NCBI GenBank assembly: GCA_002451165.1
Contig: DKBH01000084.1
Location: 1-36,603 of the forward strand
Source of the DNA: Nitrospiraceae bacterium UBA6905
GTDB taxonomy: Bacteria; Nitrospirota; Thermodesulfovibrionia; Thermodesulfovibrionales; UBA6898
Length of the DNA: 36,603 nucleotides
Reading direction: 5' to 3'
Shown piece by piece: positions 16,681-25,032 of the stretch; the stretch's first letter is position 1, and each line of letters begins with the position of its first letter. The translations under genes were made by a program, and so were the position numbers. Below the pieces are notes generated by a model that did not search any database, was not told the DNA's origin, and worked only from the letters and a program-made list of their open reading frames with translations.

Positions 16681-18466
16681 TCATCAATGCCTTAGCCAGT
16701 GCTTCCTCTGCCTTGGCCCGCTGTCCCTTTTCCTGATAGGCAACCGAGAGATTCTTGTAGAGGTTAGGATTGTTACGTATTTTCAGTCCTCGCTGGAACA
16801 CTTCTATTGCCTTGTCAAACTCACCATTTCTCACATAAATGATCCCCAGGTTGTTAAAGGGAATGATGCTGCGCACCGAATATTTTATTGCCTCTTCATA
16901 GGCATCAATGGCCTTGTCCGTCTCTCCAAGCCTCGTATAAGCCAGCCCTTTTTTTGTCAGGGCACTTCCCCTGGTTGCATGTGTTACATCAATCTTGATT
17001 CCTTCATCAAGGTAGTACAGCGACTTTTGATAATCCTTACGTTCATAATAGATATCTCCCAGATGCAGAAACACCTCGGGATATCCTTTTTGTAATGATA
17101 GCACTTTATTGAACATGACAAGCGCCTCCTTTTGCATCCCATTTAGTTTGTAGATTAGCCCTAGACTGCCATATCCCCGGGCGTTTCCCGGTGCCTTGGC
17201 TATAACGTCCTGCCAAAGGCTCTCGGGACTCTTGTACACGATGTTTCTTGCATAGGTAAGACTCGAGAAAAGCGTCACCATGAGCGCAGCGGCAGCAAGC
17301 CGTCTTCCCCTGCCGGGACTAATCCTGGCAACAAGCATCGAAAGAACCATGAACATGCCGACTGACGGCAGATACATCCTATGCTCGACCATGGGGTCCC
17401 GTATCGGGATGATGCTTGACTCAACCGAGAGGGCGATAAAGAACCAGACGATGCCGAACGCAATAAACTTTTCCCTGCGAAACAGCAAGAATGGAATAAG
17501 GGCAAGCATCACAATCAGTACGCCTGATGCAGCGATTTCGCCAGGGGAAAAAAATCCGACTGGAACTTGGCCGTAATCGAAATTCTGGTTGACCGGCAAA
17601 ACAAGCAGGCGGAGGTACGCCACGATCACCCTAACCTGCATCGAGAGATATTCGATTCTTGTATAGGGAACCCTGTCATCCTGCGTGAACGTATCGATGT
17701 TGCTGACAAATGCATCCACAGGAGATGCGTGAAACCCGAGCTTTGTGACGGGAAGTATCAGAAGGGTAAGGAACATCGGTGCCAGATAGGCAAGGCTGAC
17801 GGAGAAGGAACTCTCCCTCTTCCGGAAAAAGATCTCATAGGCCAAAAGCATGAACGGGAGGGTGATCGCGATCTCCTTGGTCTTCATGCCCAGGCATGCA
17901 AACACCATTGCTGCAGCATAACATCCCACAAACTTAATGCTTCTTGCGCTCTTGCAGTCATCTCGTATGCGGCGCGCCGTTATGTACGAAAGTATTGAAG
18001 AGAGATAAAAGAGCGTGGCAAGAGATGCAAAGCGTTGTGAAATATAGGTCACTGCCTGTGTCTGCGCAGGATGAGCAACAAAGAGAAGGGCAGAAAAGGC
18101 AGGGATGAAGGCTACCCTTGCCTCGTCGTTTTCAGACGTAATCAGGATGTTCTTGACCAAGAAAAAGACGAGCACTGCATTAACAGCATGAATGAGCACA
18201 TTGACGAGGTGGTATTTGAAGGGGTCAAACTCGCCTACCGCATAACTGAAAGCAAAACTCAAGGCCCCAATATACCGGTTGTTCGCTATATCTTTCAGGG
18301 ATGCTATAAAACTTTTTACTAGGGGGTTATAAATAATGATGAAATAATCATCAAAAACGAAAGGTGTAAGCAATACATTACTGTAGAGGATGAAGCCGAG
18401 AAAGACGACTATGGTGAGAAAAAGAAGTTGCTTTTGCCGGCCTTTTTCCGCAGCTGCATCAATCAT
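16658..18466 (-). CDS. GT-C/TMTC-like multi-spanning membrane protein with C-terminal TPRs
   Basis: The product is 602 residues. The first about 400 form a multi-pass membrane domain. The first external loop has a double-aspartate motif in TPFVFDDYFIIIYNP (Asp39-Asp40), as in GT-C enzymes and notably TMTC O-mannosyltransferases (DDxxAIxxN). An AHPAQTQAVTYISQR segment follows, also typical of this group. Residues about 425-600 are around five tetratricopeptide repeats (for example ARGYGSLGLIYKLNGMQKEALVMFNKVL). GT-C enzymes transfer sugars from lipid-linked donors to proteins outside the cytoplasm. The ATG shares a base with the preceding pilin stop (TGATG), so it is translationally coupled to that pilin. 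A pilin-glycosylating role is inferred from architecture and linkage. A TPR assembly factor without transferase activity is the alternative. Confidence 0.8.
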   Translation of the reverse strand: MIDAAAEKGRQKQLLFLTIVVFLGFILYSNVLLTPFVFDDYFIIIYNPLVKSFIASLKDIANNRYIGALSFAFSYAVGEFDPFKYHLVNVLIHAVNAVLVFFLVKNILITSENDEARVAFIPAFSALLFVAHPAQTQAVTYISQRFASLATLFYLSSILSYITARRIRDDCKSARSIKFVGCYAAAMVFACLGMKTKEIAITLPFMLLAYEIFFRKRESSFSVSLAYLAPMFLTLLILPVTKLGFHASPVDAFVSNIDTFTQDDRVPYTRIEYLSMQVRVIVAYLRLLVLPVNQNFDYGQVPVGFFSPGEIAASGVLIVMLALIPFLLFRREKFIAFGIVWFFIALSVESSIIPIRDPMVEHRMYLPSVGMFMVLSMLVARISPGRGRRLAAAALMVTLFSSLTYARNIVYKSPESLWQDVIAKAPGNARGYGSLGLIYKLNGMQKEALVMFNKVLSLQKGYPEVFLHLGDIYYERKDYQKSLYYLDEGIKIDVTHATRGSALTKKGLAYTRLGETDKAIDAYEEAIKYSVRSIIPFNNLGIIYVRNGEFDKAIEVFQRGLKIRNNPNLYKNLSVAYQEKGQRAKAEEALAKALMINHAGSP

Positions 18467-18939
18467 CAGAAGTTTGCATTATTATTGCAGTCTATCGCAA
18501 AAATATCCCCTGCCACCCTACTGCCGGTTATGCCTGTTGCAACCGCTATGAAACAGGGCGTGCTCGCGCTCGTCGCTGTATCCCACGGTACCGTGGTCGG
18601 ATTGGTCATGGCGACATTTTGGATGATCCGATAACTATAATTCAGATTAATGGACAATCCCGGACGGAAGCGTGCGAGAGCCCCTTGTATTGCTGTCAGG
18701 TTTGCATCGCGAACAGCTGCCGTAGCGCCGGCAGCGCCAAGGGATGCAGTATAATTTCCATTTTCTGCAAAAAACTGTTCCTCAAGCAGCCGCAGATTTG
18801 AAAGGTTAGAGTAGGCTTCAGTGCGTGCAGCTTTTCTCTGCTGCCCAACGTAGGCGGGTATCGCAATCACGGCAAGAATGCCTATGATGGCAATAACGAC
18901 TATCAATTCTACAAGGGTAAACCCTGATTGTCTCTGCAT
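18466..18939 (-). CDS. Type IV pilin (third pilin of the locus)
   Basis: The product is 157 residues from the ATG at 18939, which has an AGAAGGAG site about 7 nt upstream. A longer reading from 18975 would precede this site. A six-residue leader ends in Gly6, followed by Phe7, and the class III signature is GFTLVELIVVIAIIGILAVIAIPAY with the conserved Glu at mature position 5. The N-terminal helix is followed by a globular domain with two C-terminal cysteines (TPCFIAV..AIDCNN) that could form the pilin disulfide loop. It differs clearly from the two upstream pilins and is PilE-like. It is last of the three pilins and coupled by TGATG to the GT-C/TPR gene, so it is the best candidate for that protein's partner. 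Confidence 0.92.
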   Translation of the reverse strand: MQRQSGFTLVELIVVIAIIGILAVIAIPAYVGQQRKAARTEAYSNLSNLRLLEEQFFAENGNYTASLGAAGATAAVRDANLTAIQGALARFRPGLSINLNYSYRIIQNVAMTNPTTVPWDTATSASTPCFIAVATGITGSRVAGDIFAIDCNNNANF

Positions 18940-18983
18940 ACAACTTCTCCTTCTGATCTTTAGTCTTAAGCTCATATTCCTAT

Positions 18984-19523
18984 TTAGTCAAGTGCTACAA
19001 CCTTGCTAAAGATAATGGTACCGTTCTTATCCGCAGCAGAAATAAATATCTGACGGATGGCGCTGCTATCAGCAGGGGAATAACAAAGTGATATTTTTCC
19101 AGGGGTTCCAGCCGCTACAACATCACAAGCACTCTTATCCGCCACTACCCCGCCGTCGGCCATCAGTGAACCGGTGCCCCATGGTGAGTTTTGTAGTGCA
19201 ACCGCATTTGAGGCAAGATAGGTCACCACCACGCCGGCGCTTCCCAGCGCAGCATTGGTAAGATCAGTTGCTTCCACTGCACCATTACCGTTTGTGTCGA
19301 CCTCGATGAGATTAGCCTGAAGCCCTGCCTTCTTGGCTGCGCTAGCCCATCCATACAGCTCGGAGAAGGCAGACTCAGCGCCCCGTATAACAGAACCCCT
19401 CCTTGACCGTTCCTGCAAGCCGATGTAGCCCGGTATTGCTATCGCAGCAAGGATGCCTATGATCGCAACGACCACAAGCAGTTCAATGAGTGTAAAGCCC
19501 TTTCTGTCATTTCGCATGCTCAT
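18984..19523 (-). CDS. Type IV pilin paralogue (second pilin)
   Basis: The product is 179 residues from the ATG at 19523, preceded by an AGAAGGA site. An ATG at 19550 is possible but lacks a site. The leader ends at Gly9 before the class III signature GFTLIELLVVVAIIGILAAIAIPGYIG, with Glu five residues after cleavage. It is an evident paralogue of the pilin at 19614-20174, with shared blocks RGAESAFSEL, GNGAV, DLTNAALGSAGVV and QNSPWG. The globular domain contains DTNGNGAV, which resembles a calcium-binding DxDGNG loop. Two cysteines are near the C-terminus. Because a strong terminator sits just upstream, its expression probably depends on readthrough or a separate promoter. Confidence 0.92.
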   Translation of the reverse strand: MSMRNDRKGFTLIELLVVVAIIGILAAIAIPGYIGLQERSRRGSVIRGAESAFSELYGWASAAKKAGLQANLIEVDTNGNGAVEATDLTNAALGSAGVVVTYLASNAVALQNSPWGTGSLMADGGVVADKSACDVVAAGTPGKISLCYSPADSSAIRQIFISAADKNGTIIFSKVVALD

Positions 19524-19561
19524 GCCAGAGATCCTTCTTCGCTTTTCCATTCACGAGATAG

Positions 19562-19598
19562 CAAAAAAAAGAGGGAAAGGCTTTGTGCCTTTCCCTCA
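19562..19598 (-). terminator. Rho-independent terminator after the first pilin gene
   Basis: A perfect 11-bp stem (arms 19571-19581 and 19587-19597, 5-nt loop) is followed on the minus strand by eight T (19570-19563). It lies 16 bp beyond the first pilin's stop codon and before the second pilin, so it should make the first pilin the dominant product. Confidence 0.93.
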
Positions 19599-19613
19599 CG
19601 ACTATCCAATAAT

Positions 19614-20174
19614 TTAATCTGCACTGATGCTCTTCTGATAAATGATGTTTGGAGCTGCTGCATTGTCTCTGGCTGAAAGAAAGATCTGCTGAATCGTTGT
19701 ATCATCTAGAGGGAAAAAGCAGATTGTTACCTGCCCAGGGTTACCAACAGATATAGCATCGCAGGCGCCCTGGTTCGCTGCCACACCACCATTGATCCAG
19801 AGAGGACCTACGCCCCATGGGGAGTTCTGAGCTACTGTAGCTGCTGATGCTAGGAAGGTCGTTACTACACCGGCACTTCCGAGTGCGGCATTGGTAAGGT
19901 CAGTGCCTATAGCAACTGCACCGTTACCATCCGTGTCAACTTCGGTGAGGAGAGACTGAACTCCTACCTTCTTGGCTGCAGTGACCCAGCCCTGGAGTTC
20001 AGAGAAGGCGGATTCGGCGCCCCTCACAACAGAGCCCTTTCTTCCCCTTTCCTGCATGCCGATGTAGCCCGGGATTGCAATCGCCGCGAGAATGCCGATG
20101 ATCGCCACAACGATCAGGAGCTCGATCAAGGTGAAACCCTTTTGCTGCTTCAAATTGCTCATTGCCTTGTACAT
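19614..20174 (-). CDS. Type IV pilin, probable major pilin (first pilin)
   Basis: The product is 186 residues from the ATG at 20174, which has a strong AGGAGG site 7 nt upstream. A longer frame to 20279 would extend through an untranslated leader. A 13-residue leader ends in Gly13 before the class III signature GFTLIELLIVVAIIGILAAIAIPGYIG, with Glu at mature position 5. The globular domain holds DTDGNGAV, a calcium-loop-like motif, and two cysteines (GACDAI..TICFF). It heads the pilin cluster behind a candidate sigma-54 promoter and is followed at once by a strong terminator, both expected for an abundant major pilin. The paralogue at 18984-19523 probably arose by tandem duplication. Confidence 0.94.
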   Translation of the reverse strand: MYKAMSNLKQQKGFTLIELLIVVAIIGILAAIAIPGYIGMQERGRKGSVVRGAESAFSELQGWVTAAKKVGVQSLLTEVDTDGNGAVAIGTDLTNAALGSAGVVTTFLASAATVAQNSPWGVGPLWINGGVAANQGACDAISVGNPGQVTICFFPLDDTTIQQIFLSARDNAAAPNIIYQKSISAD

Positions 20175-20290
20175 AAACCTTCCTCCTAGTGATGGAATTA
20201 ATATTGTATGGCCGTAAACAGCCACCTGAAACCTTATAATGATGCTTCCTGTCTCACCTCCTTCGCAATTAATGCTCATGCCACTTGAAA

Positions 20291-20306
20291 AGCATCTTTT
20301 ATGCCA
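20291..20306 (-). promoter_or_regulatory. Candidate sigma-54 (RpoN) promoter of the pilin gene
   Basis: The minus strand reads TGGCATAAAAGATGCT, with GG (-24) and GC (-12) at exactly the consensus spacing of TGGCACN5TTGCW. Transcription would start near 20280, giving a leader of about 105 nt before the pilin ATG. Pilin genes are RpoN/PilR-controlled in several proteobacteria, and an upstream palindrome is present. Confidence 0.55.
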
Positions 20307-20372
20307 AGAATTTAAAATATAACTCTTTGATTTAACTAAATATTATTGCGAGCTGCGGTTCTGAGGATGATT

Positions 20373-20393
20373 AATTGACAAATTATGTCAATT
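20373..20393. repeat. Palindrome, possible activator site upstream of the sigma-54 promoter
   Basis: The inverted repeat AATTGACA-5 nt-TGTCAATT is perfect over 8 bp per arm and lies about 67 bp upstream of the -24 element. It contains TGTC half-sites, like those described for PilR-type enhancer-binding proteins, and another TGTC lies at about 20407. The binding protein is unknown. Confidence 0.4.
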
Positions 20394-20677
20394 CACTGCC
20401 ATAGCATGTCATAGATTCTGCGTCTCGATTTGCTCATAACACCGTACTTCCCCAAAAGAAGCACCGCAGGCACCCATGACCGCTGCTTCAGCCGTACTGG
20501 CGACAACCTCAGTCTTCAATATTGCCAAGCCCTCCTTGCTCCTAAAAAACGTATGACAGCAGAGCGAAGATATATTATTAGGACATATGAGTCTGCACAG
20601 ATAATCGTTAGGTTCTTTTTCCCTGATAAACACAGAGAATATTCTGCATCTTGGCACGCTTTACCATTGCAGCCATA

Positions 20678-20686
20678 TGGTATAAT
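20678..20686 (+). promoter_or_regulatory. Extended -10 promoter element of the activase gene
   Basis: TGGTATAAT combines a TGn extension with a perfect TATAAT. Transcription should begin at about 20693, only about 9 nt before the ATG at 20702, which has no Shine-Dalgarno sequence. This supports the shorter start over a TTG at 20651. Confidence 0.55.
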
Positions 20687-20701
20687 TACACCGTCGAGTT
20701 T

Positions 20702-23700
20702 ATGAACTACATCGGTCTAGATGCAGGATCTGTTGCGGTAAAGCTCATTGTCCTGAGAAACGAGGGAAGCATCATTTCCCGTGCGTATCAGCGCCACCGC
20801 GGCAGACCTCTTCAGGTCTCTTTCGAGCTTCTTGAAAAGGCGCACACCAGTTTGCCGTCTTCGAAGGGGCCTGCATCACTATCTCTGACCGGCTCTGCGG
20901 GAAGGTTGATCGGCAAAATTCTGGGCATCGCACCCGTCAATGAGGTCGTGGCCCACACCTGCGCTACCCGCAAGCTCTACCCCCGGATACGGACAATTAT
21001 AGAACTGGGCGGTGAGGACTCGAAGCTGATTTTCCTTGACGGAGATTCTGCGGCTGCAAAGGATTTTTCCATGAACTCGGTCTGTGCTGCAGGGACAGGT
21101 TCGTTTCTCGACCAGCAGGCAGAACGCCTCAATATGACCATAGAAGAATTCAGCGAACTCAGCTGCAGGTCGAATAAACCTCCCCGCATCGCCGGTCGAT
21201 GCAGTGTCTTTGCAAAGTCTGATATGATTCACCTCCAGCAGATTGCAACCCCTGTTGAAGACATCGTTGCAGGGCTCTGCTTTGCCGTTGCGCGCAACTT
21301 TAAAGGCTCCATCGCACGCGGCAGGCGCCTCCAGATGCCGGTTTCCTTTCACGGAGGCGTTGCTGCAAACAAGGGGATGATCCGGGCTTTCCGTGAGGTT
21401 TTCGGTATAGACGAACTTTTCATACCTGAAGAGTGCGCCTTCATGGGGGCAATAGGCGCTGTGTTGAAAGATATCGCCGGACGCAAGTGTAGACCCTTTT
21501 CTCTCGAAAACCTGGCTCATCATATTCGATCCTCCCGGCAGAACGAAAAAGGGCTGAAGCCACTTCTTGCAGACCACAATAATTTTGCTGAAAGGCACCT
21601 CCGGATATCAGGCGTACCGTCAGATAGAGATCAGAAGGCGACCGAAAAGCCCGCGTCACCTCATTCCCGAAGGGTCTACCTGGGTATCGACGTCGGCTCC
21701 ATCAGCACGAATCTTGCAGTAATCGATGATCACGCCTCAGTGCTTGCAAAGCGTTATCTCATGACAGCGGGAAGACCTATCGAGGCGGTAAAGCAGGGGC
21801 TGGAGGAGATCGGCGCCGAGATCGGTGATACGGTGGAGATTGCAGGGGTGGGGACCACAGGCTCGGGACGGTATATGATAGCCGATTATGTAGGTGCCGA
21901 TATCGTCAAAAATGAGATAACCGCCCAGGCAACTGCTGCTGCGTTTATCGATGAGGATGTCGACACCATTTTCGAGATCGGCGGCCAGGATTCAAAATTC
22001 ATTTCTCTCAGGAACGGCGTGATCGTTGACTTCGAGATGAACAAGGCCTGTGCAGCAGGCACAGGATCATTTCTTGAGGAACAGGCCGAGAAGCTGAGCG
22101 TTTCTGTGAAGGGCGAATTTCAGGAGGCTGCCTTCTGTGCAGAGAACCCCTGCAGGCTTGGAGAACGTTGCACCGTCTTTATGGAAAATTCGCTCATGGC
22201 AAACCTCCAGAAGGGTATTTCAAAAGAGGATCTCCTTTCGGGGCTTGCTTATTCCATAGTCCAGAATTATATCAACCGCGTCGTCTGCAAGCGCCCGATC
22301 GGTCAGAAAATATTCTTCCAGGGCGGGGTTGCCTTCAACAAGGCAGTCGTTGCAGCATTCGAAAGCTACCTTGGGAGGAAAGTTATCGTTCCCGAACACC
22401 ACGACGTCACCGGGGCCATCGGCATGGCCCTTATAGCAAAAAGCCATTGGGAGACTTCATTAATAAAGCGGGGATCCCTGTTCAAAGGCTTCTCTATCGC
22501 CAAGCGGCTTTACGAAATATCTTCCTTCGAGTGCAAGAAATGCTCAAACATATGTGAGATCAACCGGGTGCGGGTTGAAGGTGAGAAGAATTTTCTGTTC
22601 TACGGCGGCAGATGCGATCGGTATGAGACAAAGAAGGAAAAAGCATCTCAGGAGCTCCCTGACCTCTTTGCTTACAGGGACGAAATGCTCTGGAAAAGCC
22701 ATGCGACGTATTTGAGAACGCATGCTGAAGGAACCCTGAAGCGGGCAAAAAGCAGGGGCAGGATCGGCATCCCGTACATCTTTTATTTTCATGATTTCCT
22801 TCCCTATTGGAGCACCCTTCTCTGGGAGCTCGGGTTTGATGTTGAGATCTCGCCGAAAACAGACAGGGGTATTATCGACCAGGGTAATGATACCATCCTT
22901 GCAGAGACTTGCTTTCCGGTAAAGGCTGCTCACGGGCATGTTGCTTTCCTGGCACAAAAGGATCTGAAGGCAATTTTTCTCCCGAGCTTTGTGGATCTGA
23001 ACAGCCGGGGCCAGCAACCAGGAAGTGGCCTTGCATGCCCATATACCCAGACAATGCCCTATATGGCAAAAACTGCATTCCCTCATGCTTCTATTCTTGC
23101 TCCTGTGGTAACACTTACCTTGGGCAGGAAACGACTACATCAGGAATTGCTGAGTGCATTGAAAGGGTTTCGCATCTCGGCGTCTGAACTGACTGCGGCG
23201 ATGGACGCTGCTGAAAAGGCTCAGGAGGATTTTTTCTGCTCGCTTCAAAGAAAAGGTCAGGAGATCCTGAGTGGACTGAACCAAAGAGCACTGGTTATCG
23301 TGGGGAGGGCCTACAACTCTTTCGACCGCGGTATGAACCTGGATATTCCCCGCAAGGTAACAAGCCTCGGCCGGCTCTGCATACCCATGGATTTTCTCCC
23401 GCTCTCGCAAGTTGACATCCGAGAAGCCTGGCCCAACATGTACTGGCGTGCGGGGCAGCGCATCCTCAGTGCCGGACGTATCGCTTCACAGCACCCGCTC
23501 CTGGATGTCATCTATATCGGCAATTTCTCCTGCGGACCGGACTCGTTCATCCTGAAGTTCTTTGAAGAAGAGATGGGAGGGAAATCATGGCTACATCTGG
23601 AGCTGGATGCACACAGTGCTGATGCAGGTGCGATCACCCGGTGCGAAGCCTTTCTGGACAGCATCGCAGGACGGTCGAACGGCAAGAGCCCATACGATGC

Positions 23701-24946
23701 TGGAACACAACGGAAAGGCATCATCGATCACGGGACATCATTTCCCGGAAGATCGCACCGCACGGTGTATATTCCCCGCATGTCTGATCACGCATTTGCT
23801 CTCGCAGCCGCATTTTCGCATTGCGGCGTGGACGCCGAAGTCCTCCCTGTATCCTCGCCGGAGTCTGTTGATCTCGGGAAGCAGTTCGTTTCCGGTAAGG
23901 AATGTTTTCCCTGTGCGGTAACGACCGGTGATATGATCAGAAAGATCAGGGAGCAGGGATTCGATCCTGGTCGCTCAGCCTTTTTCATGCCGTCGGGTAC
24001 CGGCCCCTGCAGGTTTGGGCAATATAACATCTTCCAGCGAATGGTAATCCGCGATCTGGGAATCGGGGATCTTCCTGTCTTCTCGCCGAGCCAAGACGAG
24101 CACTTTTACCGGCACCTCGGAATAGTCGGCAAGGAGTATGCCATGAGAGCATGGGAAGGCATTGTCGCTGTTAGTCTTCTGAAGAAATGTCTTCATGAGA
24201 CGCGACCCTATGAACGGGAAGCGGGAGCTTCTGATGTTGCTTATGAAGAGCATCTCCACAAAGTTTGTGCCGTACTGCAGAACGGGCGTCGCCACGTATC
24301 CGACGAACTGCTAAGCGCGAGACGGACTTTCGAAAGCATACCGGTATCGCGGGAGCCAAAGCCGCTTATCGGCATTATTGGCGAGATCTTTGTACGGTCA
24401 AACAGTTTTTCAAATGAAGATCTTGTGAGCAAAATCGAGAAGCTCGGGGGGGAAGCGTATCTGACCCCTGTCGATGAGTGGGTAAGCTATATCAACCTCA
24501 TGGGAATCCGCAAAGTCTTGATTAAAAAAGATCTTTCTGGTATCATTACACTTCTGTTTAAGAGGTTCTTTCAAAAGAAAGTTGAACACAGGATGGGGGC
24601 ACATTTTGCAGGATTCCTCAAAACGCTCCATGAACCTGACACGATGTCGCTGCTGCGGAACGCCCATCCATATATCCATGCCTCGTTCGAAGGTGAGGCT
24701 ATCCTCAGCATAGGGAAGAGTATCGATCTTGCAAAACGGGGGGCCGCCGGCATTATCAACGCCATGCCGTTCGGCTGCATGCCGGGGACTATTGTGACCG
24801 CTCTTCTGCGGGGCGTAACGGATGCATACGGAATACCCTGCCTGAGCATTCCCTATGACGGGACGGAATCGCTTACTACTGAAATACAACTTGAAGCATT
24901 CATTGATCAGGCAGGAGAATACGGGAAGCGACATATCGGCCGCTAA
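20702..24946 (+). CDS. Giant acyl-CoA dehydratase activase-like protein (two BadF/HgdC ATPase domains plus HgdB-like C-terminal part)
   Basis: The product is 1414 residues. Two ASKHA-fold ATPase domains of the HgdC/BadF/BadG type lie in tandem (about 1-270, starting YIGLDAGSVAVKL, and about 325-600, starting YLGIDVGSISTNL). HgdC homodimers hold one [4Fe-4S] cluster between subunits. Here both halves keep the paired cysteines (Cys128/Cys167 in CAAGTGSF and GRCSVF; Cys450/Cys490 in CAAGTGSF and ERCTVF), so one chain could form the cluster-bridged dimer. A cysteine module follows (Cys611, 614, 618, 638), then DUF2229/HgdB-like regions with ETCFPVK, NFSCGPDSF and GKECFPCAVTTGD. The family (COG1924 with COG3580/3581) is widespread in anaerobes and its substrate is unknown. 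The start at 20702 is chosen because GLDAGS follows immediately and a -10 element sits just upstream. Confidence 0.9.
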   Translation: MNYIGLDAGSVAVKLIVLRNEGSIISRAYQRHRGRPLQVSFELLEKAHTSLPSSKGPASLSLTGSAGRLIGKILGIAPVNEVVAHTCATRKLYPRIRTIIELGGEDSKLIFLDGDSAAAKDFSMNSVCAAGTGSFLDQQAERLNMTIEEFSELSCRSNKPPRIAGRCSVFAKSDMIHLQQIATPVEDIVAGLCFAVARNFKGSIARGRRLQMPVSFHGGVAANKGMIRAFREVFGIDELFIPEECAFMGAIGAVLKDIAGRKCRPFSLENLAHHIRSSRQNEKGLKPLLADHNNFAERHLRISGVPSDRDQKATEKPASPHSRRVYLGIDVGSISTNLAVIDDHASVLAKRYLMTAGRPIEAVKQGLEEIGAEIGDTVEIAGVGTTGSGRYMIADYVGADIVKNEITAQATAAAFIDEDVDTIFEIGGQDSKFISLRNGVIVDFEMNKACAAGTGSFLEEQAEKLSVSVKGEFQEAAFCAENPCRLGERCTVFMENSLMANLQKGISKEDLLSGLAYSIVQNYINRVVCKRPIGQKIFFQGGVAFNKAVVAAFESYLGRKVIVPEHHDVTGAIGMALIAKSHWETSLIKRGSLFKGFSIAKRLYEISSFECKKCSNICEINRVRVEGEKNFLFYGGRCDRYETKKEKASQELPDLFAYRDEMLWKSHATYLRTHAEGTLKRAKSRGRIGIPYIFYFHDFLPYWSTLLWELGFDVEISPKTDRGIIDQGNDTILAETCFPVKAAHGHVAFLAQKDLKAIFLPSFVDLNSRGQQPGSGLACPYTQTMPYMAKTAFPHASILAPVVTLTLGRKRLHQELLSALKGFRISASELTAAMDAAEKAQEDFFCSLQRKGQEILSGLNQRALVIVGRAYNSFDRGMNLDIPRKVTSLGRLCIPMDFLPLSQVDIREAWPNMYWRAGQRILSAGRIASQHPLLDVIYIGNFSCGPDSFILKFFEEEMGGKSWLHLELDAHSADAGAITRCEAFLDSIAGRSNGKSPYDAGTQRKGIIDHGTSFPGRSHRTVYIPRMSDHAFALAAAFSHCGVDAEVLPVSSPESVDLGKQFVSGKECFPCAVTTGDMIRKIREQGFDPGRSAFFMPSGTGPCRFGQYNIFQRMVIRDLGIGDLPVFSPSQDEHFYRHLGIVGKEYAMRAWEGIVAVSLLKKCLHETRPYEREAGASDVAYEEHLHKVCAVLQNGRRHVSDELLSARRTFESIPVSREPKPLIGIIGEIFVRSNSFSNEDLVSKIEKLGGEAYLTPVDEWVSYINLMGIRKVLIKKDLSGIITLLFKRFFQKKVEHRMGAHFAGFLKTLHEPDTMSLLRNAHPYIHASFEGEAILSIGKSIDLAKRGAAGIINAMPFGCMPGTIVTALLRGVTDAYGIPCLSIPYDGTESLTTEIQLEAFIDQAGEYGKRHIGR

Positions 24947-25032
24947 TGGCCAGATAAACTTATCCGACGACATTATGCCGCGTGCCGGATGATCATAAAC
25001 CAGGCATAATTCATACTGAAGGAGGTGAGTCT

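Larger units (their letters stand above)
20175..20701. other. Long intergenic regulatory region between pilin and activase genes
   Basis: This 527-bp stretch holds the pilin 5' leader, the candidate sigma-54 promoter, an upstream palindrome and the activase -10 element. Short open frames exist on both strands (for example minus 20657-20409, 82 codons from GTG), but they have no ribosome-binding site and no recognisable family, so no gene is called. The 20310-20400 part is AT-rich. Confidence 0.6.

Noticed and set aside
20409..20657. Minus-strand 82-codon frame from GTG between pilin and activase genes
   Set aside because: It has no ribosome-binding site or recognisable family, and it is matched by an equally featureless plus-strand frame.
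20652..20675. TGGCACG..TTGCA as a sigma-54 promoter for the activase gene
   Set aside because: The spacing between GG and GC is about 4 bp too long, and a better extended -10 lies just downstream.
20879..21598. Minus-strand 239-codon frame
   Set aside because: It is antisense to the activase ATPase domain, whose motifs are unambiguous.
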